This document shows positions 25,775-34,690 of a stretch of DNA of 64,000 nt, piece after piece. Within the stretch, counting starts at the first letter, position 1. Every line of letters starts with the position of its first letter. The stretch lies in contig CAZRBG010000018.1 in NCBI GenBank assembly GCA_964598225.1, positions 21,284 through 85,283 on the forward strand. Direction: 5' to 3'. The notes below the pieces were generated by a model, which searched no databases, was not told the DNA's origin, and worked only from the letters and a program-made list of their open reading frames with translations. Origin of the DNA: SG8-4 sp964598225 (GTDB taxonomy: Bacteria > Planctomycetota > Phycisphaerae > Sedimentisphaerales > Anaerobacaceae). Made by a program: the position numbers and the translations under genes.

Positions 25775-28198
25775 ATGTTGAAGAACTTATCAATTATTAT
25801 TGTGCTCGCGTCGATGCTGGTATTGAGCGGCACGGCCCAGGCGGCGCGCGACGTCACAACGCCGGGCGACGCTATCATCGGTGTCCCGAACGACGGGCAG
25901 ACTACCGGTGGCGATGACAACGGCTGGCCGCCCAACGAGCTGCCGAAATTTGCCATCGACGATCAGATACTGACCAAGTATCTGCACTTCAAGGGAAACG
26001 TCGAGCCTACGGGTATCCGGGTTACGCCGTCTGTCGGACCGACTACAGTGACCGGCATATCGCTAACGACGGCCAATGACGCTGAGCCTCGCGATCCGGT
26101 CGAGTGGGAGCTGTCCGGCTCGAACGAGAGCATCAACGGACCGTACACGCTGATCGCCTCGGGGTCGATCGAAGACTTCGCCGGCGATACGGCCTGGCCC
26201 CGGAGGACGCAGAACGAAACACCAATTACGTTCGAGAACAACGTGGCGTACGCGCACTATCAGGTCATGTTCCCGACCGTTCGCGATGCCGGCAGCGCCA
26301 ACAGTATGCAAATTGCCGAGATCGAACTGCTGGAGCCTGTTTTTAAGTCGCAGGAACCCACGCCGGCTGACGGCGCAGTGGTCGAAGCCACCTGGGCGAA
26401 CATGACCTGGACGGCGGGAGAAGATGCGGTTTCTCACGATGTCTATTTCAGCGATAACCGTGAGGATGTTGTTGCCGGCGCCGATGATGCATTTTTAGGC
26501 AACCAGGCCGCGGCGAATTTAATCGTCGGCTTTCCCGGATTTGCCGTGCCGGAAGGTTTTGTTCCCGGAACAACTTACTACTGGCGCGTCGACGAGGTTA
26601 ACCCGGACAATCCGGACAGCCCCTGGCAGGGCGACATCTGGAGCTTTACGGTTCCGCCCAAGGAAGCCTGGAAGCCTTCTCCGCCCGATGGCGCCCAATT
26701 TGTGGATCCGAATACCGATCTCAGTTGGAATGCCGGCTGGGGCGCGAGATTGCACCACGTGTATTTCGGCGAGAATTTCGACGATGTAAACGACGCTGCC
26801 GGAGCGGCTGGACAGACAGGCACTACTTTCGAGCTGGATCCCCTTGAGAAGGGCAAGACCTATTACTGGCGCGTCGATGAATTCGACGTCGCCACCACGC
26901 ACAGGGGCGAGGTCTGGAGCTTTATGACGGCTTCCGGCGAAGGCGGCCTCAAGGCTGAGTTCTTCAATAACACGAGCCTGAGCGGAACGCCGGTGCTGAC
27001 CCGCATCGATCCGGAAGTCAACTTCAACTGGGGCGGCGAAAGCCCCGACCCGCTGCTGCCGGTCGATGGCTGGTCTGCACGCTGGACCGCGGACCTGGTA
27101 ATCTTCGAGCCCGACACTTACACCTTCAGCATCCTAAGCGAGGGCGGCACGCGCCTGTGGATCGACGGCGAGAAGGTTATCGACGTCTGGGCTTCCTGGG
27201 TAGCCACCGAGTATGCTTCGCAGCCGATAAGGCTCGAAGAGGGCATCCACACCCTGCGTCTGGAATTCGCCGACTGGGACCGCAATTCGCAGCAGGAGTT
27301 GTCCTGGTCGACGCCGACAATGGACAAAGAGATCGTTCCCGCCGGCCCGCTGCAGCCGCCGATGCTGGCCAGAGAGCCTTACCCGGCTGACGGCGTCGTG
27401 GGTGTGAATCTGGCGTCTTCACTGTCGTGGCAGGCGGGAGATGCCGCTGCTTCGCATGAAGTTTACTTCGGCACCGACGCCGATGCCGTGGAAAACGCCA
27501 CCAAAGACTCGCCGGAATACCAGGGCAGCAAGACTCTCGGTGAAGAGAGCCTTGATCCCGGCATGCTCGAATTCGATTCGGTCTATTACTGGCGTGTGGA
27601 CGAGGTCAACGATCTCAATCCGGGCAGTCCGTGGGTCGGCAACGTCTGGACGTTCGATACGGGTGATTTCCTCGTTGTAGACGACTTCGAGAGCTACGTG
27701 GACGTCGATCCCCCCGCCGGCGAGGCCGGTAACAGGATTTTCGATAAGTGGATAGACGGCTTCGGAACTCAGAACAACGGTGCGGTTGTCGGCAATGTTC
27801 TACCGCCGTACGCCGAGAAGACGAACGTTCACAGCGGCAATCAGTCGATGAACTTCAATTACGACAACGCCGGCAAGTTCTCAGAGGCGACACTGACGCT
27901 GGAATTTCCGAAAGACTGGACGCAGCAGGGAGTAACCAAGCTGAGCCTGTGGTTCACGAATGCTCCCGGCAACGCTCCGGACAGGATTTTTGTCGCCGTC
28001 AACGGCAATCCGGTATACCACTCCGATCCGGCCGCTACAGAGATAGCCATCTGGGAAGAGTGGGTCATCGACCTGGCTGACTTCGGCACGGACCTTACCA
28101 ATGTCGATACGCTAACGGTCGGAGTCGGCACAAAGGGCGTCCCGGGCACGGAAGGCACCGGAACAGTATACTTTGACGATATCAGGCTGATTCAATAG
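25775..28198 (+). CDS. Secreted modular protein B: discoidin-like, three WRVDEVN modules, PA14
   Basis: An 807-residue protein with a signal peptide (SIIIVLASMLVLSGTAQA). The N-terminal ~170 residues look like a discoidin-type domain (ARDVTTPGDAIIGVPNDG, DPVEWELSGSNESINGPYTL, ANSMQIAEIEL). Two fibronectin-III-like modules follow with YYWRVDEVN and YYWRVDEFD, then PA14 (ARWTADLVIFEPDTYTFSIL, GGTRLWIDGEKVID), a third module with YYWRVDEVN, and the family C-terminal beta-sandwich from VVDDFESYVDVDP to VYFDDIRLIQ. Probably an extracellular glycan-binding or surface protein; no enzyme domain is seen. GAAGGAGG precedes the ATG. First of three tandem paralogues, each with its own promoter and terminator. 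Confidence 0.85.
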   Translation: MLKNLSIIIVLASMLVLSGTAQAARDVTTPGDAIIGVPNDGQTTGGDDNGWPPNELPKFAIDDQILTKYLHFKGNVEPTGIRVTPSVGPTTVTGISLTTANDAEPRDPVEWELSGSNESINGPYTLIASGSIEDFAGDTAWPRRTQNETPITFENNVAYAHYQVMFPTVRDAGSANSMQIAEIELLEPVFKSQEPTPADGAVVEATWANMTWTAGEDAVSHDVYFSDNREDVVAGADDAFLGNQAAANLIVGFPGFAVPEGFVPGTTYYWRVDEVNPDNPDSPWQGDIWSFTVPPKEAWKPSPPDGAQFVDPNTDLSWNAGWGARLHHVYFGENFDDVNDAAGAAGQTGTTFELDPLEKGKTYYWRVDEFDVATTHRGEVWSFMTASGEGGLKAEFFNNTSLSGTPVLTRIDPEVNFNWGGESPDPLLPVDGWSARWTADLVIFEPDTYTFSILSEGGTRLWIDGEKVIDVWASWVATEYASQPIRLEEGIHTLRLEFADWDRNSQQELSWSTPTMDKEIVPAGPLQPPMLAREPYPADGVVGVNLASSLSWQAGDAAASHEVYFGTDADAVENATKDSPEYQGSKTLGEESLDPGMLEFDSVYYWRVDEVNDLNPGSPWVGNVWTFDTGDFLVVDDFESYVDVDPPAGEAGNRIFDKWIDGFGTQNNGAVVGNVLPPYAEKTNVHSGNQSMNFNYDNAGKFSEATLTLEFPKDWTQQGVTKLSLWFTNAPGNAPDRIFVAVNGNPVYHSDPAATEIAIWEEWVIDLADFGTDLTNVDTLTVGVGTKGVPGTEGTGTVYFDDIRLIQ

Positions 28199-28348
28199 GA
28201 AATCAGGGCAACAGGATATCAGGAGGCAGGCTATCAGGATTCAGGATATCGGGAGAACGCTGCAAGGGTCTTCTCCCGCCTGATTTCCTGGTAACCGGAT
28301 ATCCACAACCTGGTTCCCTGATAGCCTGAGACCCTAAAAGCTTAGGAT

Positions 28349-28387
28349 GGGGCCTGTGCTTGTTGATTAGGCACAGGCCCCCTTTTT
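28349..28387 (+). terminator. Terminator of modular protein B (family type)
   Basis: Perfect 11-base-pair stem GGGGCCTGTGC / GCACAGGCCCC around an 11-base loop, followed by TTTTT. It is preceded by CTTAGGAT, and CTTAGGAC precedes the same stem at 31802 and 34651. Confidence 0.92.
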
Positions 28388-28430
28388 GCGCTTAATTGGC
28401 AGAAAACCTCTCAATATTATCGGATTTTTC

Positions 28431-28460
28431 TTGACGTGCCAGCCAACTATTTGGTAGAAA
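28431..28460 (+). promoter_or_regulatory. Promoter of modular protein C (family type)
   Basis: TTGACG at 28431-28436, an 18-base spacer ending TATTTGG, TAGAAA at 28455-28460, then TATAATAGTGAAGTCTGTGG. The bases after the -10 match those of the protein A promoter (AGTGAGTCTGTGG). Confidence 0.78.
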
Positions 28461-28910
28461 TATAATAGTGAAGTCTGTGGGTTTTCTCCCTAAGGGATGC
28501 CCCAGGCATGGCTTTCCGGCAGGAAAATTTATAACCTTGTGATCGGTGAATGGTAACCAGTTGCCACTAACCAGCCGAAGGAAGGAGGTCAGACCAATAT
28601 TCAAGCACCTAATCCTAAGCACTAAATCCCAAACAATATCGAATTTTCAAAATGCAAATTCTTAAAACGCCTTCGTAGTAAATCACACGCAATGTCGTTT
28701 TGAGCTTTGGACGTTTTAATTTTGAATTTGTTTCGTGGCTTAGCCATCCCAAAGGGAGATTTAGTCGGCCTGCGGCGGATAGATATTAGGATTTTACATT
28801 GTGGGACGGATTGCCGGATTGCCGTAAACTCTTGAAACTTCCGTTAGTCGCTTCGGTGTGTGGCCGGAGCGGGAATACTGTCGATTTTCAGTTGAAAGAA
28901 GGAGGTAAAA

Positions 28911-31736
28911 ATGAGGAACATAGTATTAGCATTCATAATCGCTCTCGTATTTAGTGCGACGGCTGTGGCTTCGGAGGTGGCGATTTCGACGCAGGCCAAC
29001 TGGTGGGGCCAGGCCGCGGCCGACCGCGAAGTGCAGGAAATTGCGGACAATGTAACGGGCATGACAGTTGAACTGTTCTCGGTGGACGAACAGGATGCTC
29101 TGGCAGCTTGGGTGGATGACCACACGGGAGATGGAAGAAGTGACCTTCTGATCCTTTGCGGGCAGTTCCCGGACACTATTTATGAACCTGGTAACGGGCA
29201 GGCTGATGACTCATTAGCCGAATTGTTCCTGGATGACGGCAATACCATCATCAACACCGGCGACTATGCGTTCTACGTCGTAAATGGCGCTGGAACAAAT
29301 GCCGCAGGTGGCCTGCAGACAATGATGGATATTGCCGGCATCACAATGTGGGACGACGATACGGCCGTTACTGTTACAGCCGACGGTGCGGAATTCACTC
29401 CATCTCTGCAGGACTTCCAAACCGACCGCCCGTTCCATCTCGATGAGCTTGAAGGCGATTGGGAGCCCGAACTGATCCTTGCCGGTAACGACGCCGGCAC
29501 AAGAGCTGATCCCGTCATCGTCTACAATGCCGATACCGGCGGTCGCTTAGGTATTTTCTTCCAGACAAGCGGCCAGGACGACGATCCTCGAGGCGAAGTC
29601 ATAAGTGAATGGATCAACAACTGGTATATCCCGAATGTCGCCGGCGGCGGCGGTAATCCGCTGGCCCGGCGTCCAGACCCCGAAGACGGCGCCGTGCTCG
29701 AGCAGACCTGGGGCACGCTTTCCTGGAAGCCGGGATTTTACGCGGCCTCTCACGACGTGTATATCGGGACCAATTTCGACGACGTGAACGAGGGTGCCGC
29801 CGAGACCTTCGCAGGCAACACGCCTGAGCCATCGCAGATCGTCGGTTTTGTAGGATTTCCCATTCCTGACGGCCTGGTGCCCGGCACGACTTATTACTGG
29901 CGGGTTGACGAGGTCAACGACGCCAACGCGGCCAGCCCGTGGAAAGGTGACGTATGGAGCTTCTGGGTTCCGTCGAATAAAGCGTATGATCCTACTGTAT
30001 CTGACGGTGCCGAGTTTGTGCCCACGGAAGTGGAGCTTGGCTGGACGGCAGGTTTCGGTGCGAGAATTCACTATGTCTACTTCGGCGATGATTTTGACAC
30101 TGTGGCCAACGCCACCGGGGCCCTGCCACAAACGCAGACCACCTTCACTCCGTCGGCCTCGCTTGAAGAGGAGAAGACCTACTACTGGCGCGTCGATGAG
30201 TCTGATGGCATGACAACGTATCCGGGTGACGTCTGGAGCTTCACCACAGTGCCGGACGTGCCGGTTAGCGATCCGGATCTTGTCGGCTGGTGGAAGCTCG
30301 ACGAAGGCGCCGGAAACAACGTTGTTGACTGGTCCGGCCACGGCAATCACGGGGCTCTTGCGGGTGACCCGGAGTGGACGGACGGCGTCGACGGCGGCGC
30401 CCTGAGTTTTGACGGGTCGGGCGATTGGGTACCGACGGGCTTGATGCCGGCCGACTTCGGGGTCGACGGCGGCAACGCCAAAACCGTCACCGCCTGGGTA
30501 TACACGACCGGCTACAACAACGGCGGAATCTACGATATGGGCTCGCAGTCGGACGGTCAGGAGTTCTGCCTGAGAACTTTGGGCTCGCTCAACGACTGGC
30601 GCGTACAGCGCTGGGGTTATCCCACGTACGATTTCGACGTAACTTATCCCTCGCGGGCCAGGTGGGTCCATTTCGCGCAGGTCTACAGTGGCACCGACGG
30701 CGGCAACACGACCACGCTGTACGCCGACGGAGTAGTCATCGGCAGTCAAACGATCGAACTGGACACTGCGGATACCCCCTTTGTAATAGGCCGATACGGC
30801 GGCAGCACAGGTTTCGACGGTGTAATCGACGACGTGCGTTTCTACAATAAGGCTTTAACCGCCGAAGAGGTTGCGGAAGTGATGCTCGGCGATCCGAAGC
30901 TGGCAGGTGATCCCGTGCCCGGTCAGGACGCTATAGTGGATATCCGCGAGGCGGCTTCGGCAAGCTGGTCGGCGGGCGACGGAGCCGTTTCGCACGATGT
31001 TTACTTCGGCACCGACCGCGATGCAGTTGCCGGCGCCGACAATGACTCGCCCGAATTCCAGGGCAATCAGGCCGGGACAAGCCTTAACCTGGAAGGTCTG
31101 GTTGAATTTGGCGGCGGCGATTATTACTGGCGCGTCGATGAAGTCGAGTCCGGCGGTGCGGTTAATCCCGGAACTATCTGGAGTTTCACGGTTCCCGACC
31201 GCCTGATCGTCGACGATTTCGAGTCGTATAACGACATCGAGGAAGGTGAGCCCGGCAGCAACAGGATCTATCTGACGTGGATAGACGGTTTCGGCACCAC
31301 GACCAACGGTGCGGTCGCCGGCAATCTGGACCCGCCTTTTGCCTCGCTCGACGTTGTCCGCAGCGGCGCTCAGGCGATGCCGCTTAGTTACGACAACGCC
31401 GGCAAGACGTCCGAGGCGACTATGTCTCTTGCCGATGGCGACTGGACCGCTCATGGCGTAACCAAGCTGGAGCTGTGGTTCCAGGGCGATTCGGCTAACG
31501 CCGCCGAGCGCATGTTTGTGGCTCTGGGCAATGCCGTAGTGTATCATCCTGACGATGCCGCAACGCAGGACGCAGGCTGGAATGAGTGGGAGATCGACCT
31601 GCAGAAATTCGCCGATCAGGGCACGGACCTTGCTAACGTTCCTTCGATTACCCTTGGTTTCGGCACCAGGAATGCCCCGGTTGCAAGTGGCGGCACAGGA
31701 ACGGTGTACTTCGACGACATCGGGCTGGTTCAGTAA
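28911..31736 (+). CDS. Secreted modular protein C: glutamine-amidotransferase-like, LamG and three WRVDEVN-type modules
   Basis: A 941-residue protein with a signal peptide (IVLAFIIALVFSATAVA). The N-terminal ~220 residues look like a class-I amidotransferase/ThuA-like fold (EVAISTQANWWGQAAADREV, SDLLILCGQFPDTIYEPGNG, GRLGIFFQTSGQDD), without a visible catalytic Cys-His pair. Two fibronectin-III-like modules (YYWRVDEVN, YYWRVDESD) precede a LamG domain (LVGWWKLDEGAGNNVVDWSG, WVHFAQVYSGTDGGNTTTLY), a third module (YYWRVDEVE) and the family C-terminal sandwich (VDDFESYNDIEEGE to VYFDDIGLVQ). It lacks the PA14 domain of A, B and D. AAGAAGGAGG precedes the ATG. Middle gene of the tandem set. Confidence 0.85.
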   Translation: MRNIVLAFIIALVFSATAVASEVAISTQANWWGQAAADREVQEIADNVTGMTVELFSVDEQDALAAWVDDHTGDGRSDLLILCGQFPDTIYEPGNGQADDSLAELFLDDGNTIINTGDYAFYVVNGAGTNAAGGLQTMMDIAGITMWDDDTAVTVTADGAEFTPSLQDFQTDRPFHLDELEGDWEPELILAGNDAGTRADPVIVYNADTGGRLGIFFQTSGQDDDPRGEVISEWINNWYIPNVAGGGGNPLARRPDPEDGAVLEQTWGTLSWKPGFYAASHDVYIGTNFDDVNEGAAETFAGNTPEPSQIVGFVGFPIPDGLVPGTTYYWRVDEVNDANAASPWKGDVWSFWVPSNKAYDPTVSDGAEFVPTEVELGWTAGFGARIHYVYFGDDFDTVANATGALPQTQTTFTPSASLEEEKTYYWRVDESDGMTTYPGDVWSFTTVPDVPVSDPDLVGWWKLDEGAGNNVVDWSGHGNHGALAGDPEWTDGVDGGALSFDGSGDWVPTGLMPADFGVDGGNAKTVTAWVYTTGYNNGGIYDMGSQSDGQEFCLRTLGSLNDWRVQRWGYPTYDFDVTYPSRARWVHFAQVYSGTDGGNTTTLYADGVVIGSQTIELDTADTPFVIGRYGGSTGFDGVIDDVRFYNKALTAEEVAEVMLGDPKLAGDPVPGQDAIVDIREAASASWSAGDGAVSHDVYFGTDRDAVAGADNDSPEFQGNQAGTSLNLEGLVEFGGGDYYWRVDEVESGGAVNPGTIWSFTVPDRLIVDDFESYNDIEEGEPGSNRIYLTWIDGFGTTTNGAVAGNLDPPFASLDVVRSGAQAMPLSYDNAGKTSEATMSLADGDWTAHGVTKLELWFQGDSANAAERMFVALGNAVVYHPDDAATQDAGWNEWEIDLQKFADQGTDLANVPSITLGFGTRNAPVASGGTGTVYFDDIGLVQ

Positions 31737-31801
31737 ATTCAGTTTCGATGACATGATCGACAGGTGTTTATTCGCCCTGCCGACGGAATTTGTCTTAGGA
31801 C

Positions 31802-31839
31802 GGGGCCTATGCTTGACGATTGAGTATAGGCCCCTTTTT
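31802..31839 (+). terminator. Terminator of modular protein C (family type)
   Basis: Perfect nine-base-pair stem GGGGCCTAT / ATAGGCCCC followed by five T. The stem carries A in place of G and a matching T in place of C relative to the copy at 28349, a compensatory change that keeps pairing. Confidence 0.9.
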
Positions 31840-31886
31840 ACTGCTCGCCGGAGCGGAAAAAGGTATGTTTCGTGTCAAGATTTCTC

Positions 31887-31916
31887 TTGACGCAGGAGCC
31901 GTTAATTTGGTAAAAA
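31887..31916 (+). promoter_or_regulatory. Promoter of modular protein D (family type)
   Basis: TTGACG at 31887-31892, an 18-base spacer ending TTAATTTGG, TAAAAA at 31911-31916 followed by TGTAGATG. Unlike its three relatives this promoter has a short leader of about 40 bases before the ATG at 31961. Confidence 0.75.
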
Positions 31917-31960
31917 TGTAGATGTTGTGTAGAATTAAAAGACCTTTGGAGGACACAGAA

Positions 31961-34567
31961 ATGACGCGCCTGACGATGTTTTGTATCACTTGTATTATCA
32001 TTAGTTTATTGTTTGCGGGACAAAGCTACGCCGAAGTTGACCCCGAGAGCATCCTTGGTATATGGCTGCTCGACGAAGGAAGCGGCGACGTTACGGCCGA
32101 TGATTCCGGCAACGGTCATGACGGCACGCTCATAGGCTCACCGAACTGGATTGACGGCAAGTTCGGCAGCGCACTGGAATTCGTCTCGGGCAGTTACGTT
32201 GACTGCGGCAACGATCCGGCACTCAACGTTGACGTCTTTTCCGTGTCTTTCTGGTGCAACATCGCAGCCACTCAGGGATGGATTCACATGGTTTCGAGGG
32301 GCCAGCATAACGGCGGCGGCAACCCAGGTGCGCACAACTGGGGCGTTATGATGGTCAGCGGTGAACCGATAGTTCTCTTCGAGGTGTTCAACGATACGGG
32401 CTGGGCCGGTGTAAGGGCCGACAGCTCCGTCGGCGAATGGCATCACGTCGTAGCTACCTATGACACTACGAGCGGTGATATTAAACTCTACCATGATGGG
32501 GCTTTGGCTGCCGAAGCGTCGGGCGGTATCAATCTTCAGGAGGACAAGCCGCTTTTCATTGGCGCTCAGTCTCGTGACGGCGGCCCGGGCGACTCCTTCA
32601 ACGGAAGCATCGACGAGGTGGGCTATTTCAATGCGGTTCTCTCGGAAGACGATATTCTGGCGATCATGGAAAACGGTCTTCAGGGCTTCGGCGGCGGCAA
32701 TCCGCTCGCCGGACGTCCCGATCCGGAAGACGGAGCGTTCCTCGAGCAGACGTGGGGCACCTTATCGTGGTCGCCGGGTGACTGGGCCGTCTCGCACGAT
32801 GTCTACATCGGCACCGATTTCGACGACGTTAACGAAGGCGCCGCCGATACGTTCGCAGGCAATACGTCCCAGCCATCGCAGATTATCGGTTTTACAGGAT
32901 TTCCCGTTCCAGACGGTCTTGTTCCGGGCACGACCTACTACTGGCGGATCGACGAAGTAAACGACGCCAACTCTGCCAGTCCGTGGAAGGGCGACGTCTG
33001 GAGCTTTTCAATACCTTCGAGAACAGCTTATGCGCCTGTGCCGGCCGACGGAGCGAAATTCATCGATGCCGAACCGGCTCTAAGCTGGACGGCGGGCTTC
33101 AACGCTAAATTGCACACCGTTTATTTCGGCGACAATTTCGAAGATGTAAATGACGCAACCGGAGGAACGGACCAGACAAATACGACCTTCAGCCCCGGCG
33201 CGCTCGAGCCGGATAAGACTTACTACTGGCGCATCGATGAGCTCGATCCGCCCGCCACCCACGAGGGAGAAGTCTGGAGCTTTACAACTGCGAGAGAGGG
33301 CGGCGGTGTCAAGGCACAATATTTCCAGGGGATGAGCTTCAATACGCTGATGGCGACCCGGACGGACCCTCAGATAGACTTCAACTGGGGCGACCCCGGC
33401 GGGCCGGATCCCTCGGTTGGCGACGATCAGTTCTCCGCCCGGTGGACGGGAGAAGTAGAGGCCGCATTCACCGAGACCTATACCTTCTATACAAACAGCG
33501 ATGACGGTGTGCGGCTCTGGACCGAGGGTCAACAGCTTGTTAATAACTGGACCGACCACGGGCCTACTGAGAACAAAGGAACTATCGATCTCGTAGCCGG
33601 CAAGACTTACAGCTTGCAGATGGAATACTATGAGAACGGCGGCGGGGCCGTCGCTGAGCTGCGCTGGTCGAGCCCGCGCACGCCCAAGCAGGTTATCCCG
33701 CAGGCGGCGTTGTCGCTGCCGGTCAAGGCCGGTACGCCGGTTCCCGGACACGCCGCTGCGGGCACGAGCTTGACGCCCGTTCTCTCGTGGAATCCGGGCG
33801 ATGACGCGACGTCGCACGATGTGTATTTCGGCACCGATGCCGACGCCGTAGCCAACGCCACCAAGGCCTCGCCGGAGTTCAAGACCACTAACCCGCGCGG
33901 CGACGACAGCTACGATCCGGGTAAGCTCGAATGGCATACGACGTATTACTGGCGCGTGGACGCGATTAACAGCCAGAATCCGGACAGCCCGTGGTTGGGC
34001 AACGTCTGGAGCTTTACGACGGGCGACTTCCTTGTCGTAGATGATTTCGAGTCTTACGACGACATCGATCCGCTGCCCGGCGAACCGGGAGTCAACAGGA
34101 TTTTCGACAAGTGGATCGACGGTTTCGGGACTCTGACAAACGGCGCACTGGTGGGCAATGATTTCCCGCCTTACGCCGAAAAATCCATCGTTCACGGCGG
34201 GTCCCAGTCGATGATCTATCGCTACGATAATGCCGGCAGGATCTCGGAAGCGACTCTGACGCTGGTCTCGCCGCGTGATTGGACCCAGGAGGACGTCATG
34301 AAGCTCAGCCTTTGGGTCAGAGGCGATACGGATAACGTCGCAGATCGAATATTCGTCGCTCTAAACGGCACAGCCGTGGTCTACCACGATGACCCGGCGG
34401 CAACGCAGCTTACCGGCTGGAATCCGTGGATTATCGACCTCGCCGAGTTTGGTGTTGACCTTACGAATGTAAACTCGATAACGATCGGTGTCGGCACAAA
34501 GAACGCACCCGATCCGGCCGGCGGGCAGGGAACGCTGTACTTCGACGATATTCGGTTGATCAGATAG
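31961..34567 (+). CDS. Secreted modular protein D: LamG, three WRVDEVN-type modules, PA14
   Basis: An 868-residue protein from the ATG at 31961 (TTTGGAGG seven bases upstream; the frame is open back to a TTG at 31922). Signal peptide FCITCIIISLLFAGQSYA. Order: LamG (about 25-235; ILGIWLLDEGSGDVTADDSG, EWHHVVATYDTTSGDIKLY), two fibronectin-III-like modules (YYWRIDEVN, YYWRIDELD), PA14 (FTETYTFYTNSDDGVRLW, LRWSSPRTPKQVIPQAALS), a third module (YYWRVDAIN) and the family C-terminal sandwich (VVDDFESYDDIDPLPG to LYFDDIRLIR). This is the same order as protein A but without the domain inserted in A's last module. Likely an exported glycan-binding or surface protein. Confidence 0.85.
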   Translation: MTRLTMFCITCIIISLLFAGQSYAEVDPESILGIWLLDEGSGDVTADDSGNGHDGTLIGSPNWIDGKFGSALEFVSGSYVDCGNDPALNVDVFSVSFWCNIAATQGWIHMVSRGQHNGGGNPGAHNWGVMMVSGEPIVLFEVFNDTGWAGVRADSSVGEWHHVVATYDTTSGDIKLYHDGALAAEASGGINLQEDKPLFIGAQSRDGGPGDSFNGSIDEVGYFNAVLSEDDILAIMENGLQGFGGGNPLAGRPDPEDGAFLEQTWGTLSWSPGDWAVSHDVYIGTDFDDVNEGAADTFAGNTSQPSQIIGFTGFPVPDGLVPGTTYYWRIDEVNDANSASPWKGDVWSFSIPSRTAYAPVPADGAKFIDAEPALSWTAGFNAKLHTVYFGDNFEDVNDATGGTDQTNTTFSPGALEPDKTYYWRIDELDPPATHEGEVWSFTTAREGGGVKAQYFQGMSFNTLMATRTDPQIDFNWGDPGGPDPSVGDDQFSARWTGEVEAAFTETYTFYTNSDDGVRLWTEGQQLVNNWTDHGPTENKGTIDLVAGKTYSLQMEYYENGGGAVAELRWSSPRTPKQVIPQAALSLPVKAGTPVPGHAAAGTSLTPVLSWNPGDDATSHDVYFGTDADAVANATKASPEFKTTNPRGDDSYDPGKLEWHTTYYWRVDAINSQNPDSPWLGNVWSFTTGDFLVVDDFESYDDIDPLPGEPGVNRIFDKWIDGFGTLTNGALVGNDFPPYAEKSIVHGGSQSMIYRYDNAGRISEATLTLVSPRDWTQEDVMKLSLWVRGDTDNVADRIFVALNGTAVVYHDDPAATQLTGWNPWIIDLAEFGVDLTNVNSITIGVGTKNAPDPAGGQGTLYFDDIRLIR

Positions 34568-34650
34568 ACATTTGGTGACTGACGCCGCAGGTGTTAGACG
34601 TATCTGCTGTCAGGCATCCTTTAGGCTGCCGATTGAATTGGGCTTAGGAC

Positions 34651-34690
34651 GGGGCCTGTGCTTTCTTTATCGGGCGTAGGCCTCTTTTTT
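34651..34690 (+). terminator. Terminator of modular protein D (family type)
   Basis: GGGGCCTGTGC pairs with GGGCGTAGGCCTC over 11 base pairs (three G-U pairs) and is followed by seven T. It overlaps the 3' end of the convergent ABC-peptidase gene, whose stop codon (34667-34669) lies in the loop. Confidence 0.88.

Larger units (their letters stand above)
28199..28910. other. Intergenic region B-C: repeats, terminator, promoter and long leader
   Basis: After the stop of B, short near-repeats of ATCAGG/GGATATC (28200-28255) pair loosely with CCTGATTTCC/CCTGATAGCC (28275-28328). Terminator and promoter are listed separately. The ~440-base leader of protein C contains a tract AAGCACTAAATCCCAAACAA followed by AATATCGAATTTTC (about 28616-28655) and a mirrored ATTTTGAATTTGTTTCG (near 28719), typical of dispersed AT-rich intergenic elements. 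No gene is evident. Confidence 0.55.

Noticed and set aside
29547..30749. 400-residue minus-strand open frame opposite modular protein C
   Set aside because: It is an antisense shadow of a GC-rich gene with strong domain evidence on the plus strand.
33080..34195. 371-residue minus-strand open frame opposite modular protein D
   Set aside because: Same reason: a shadow frame created by codon bias of the plus-strand gene.
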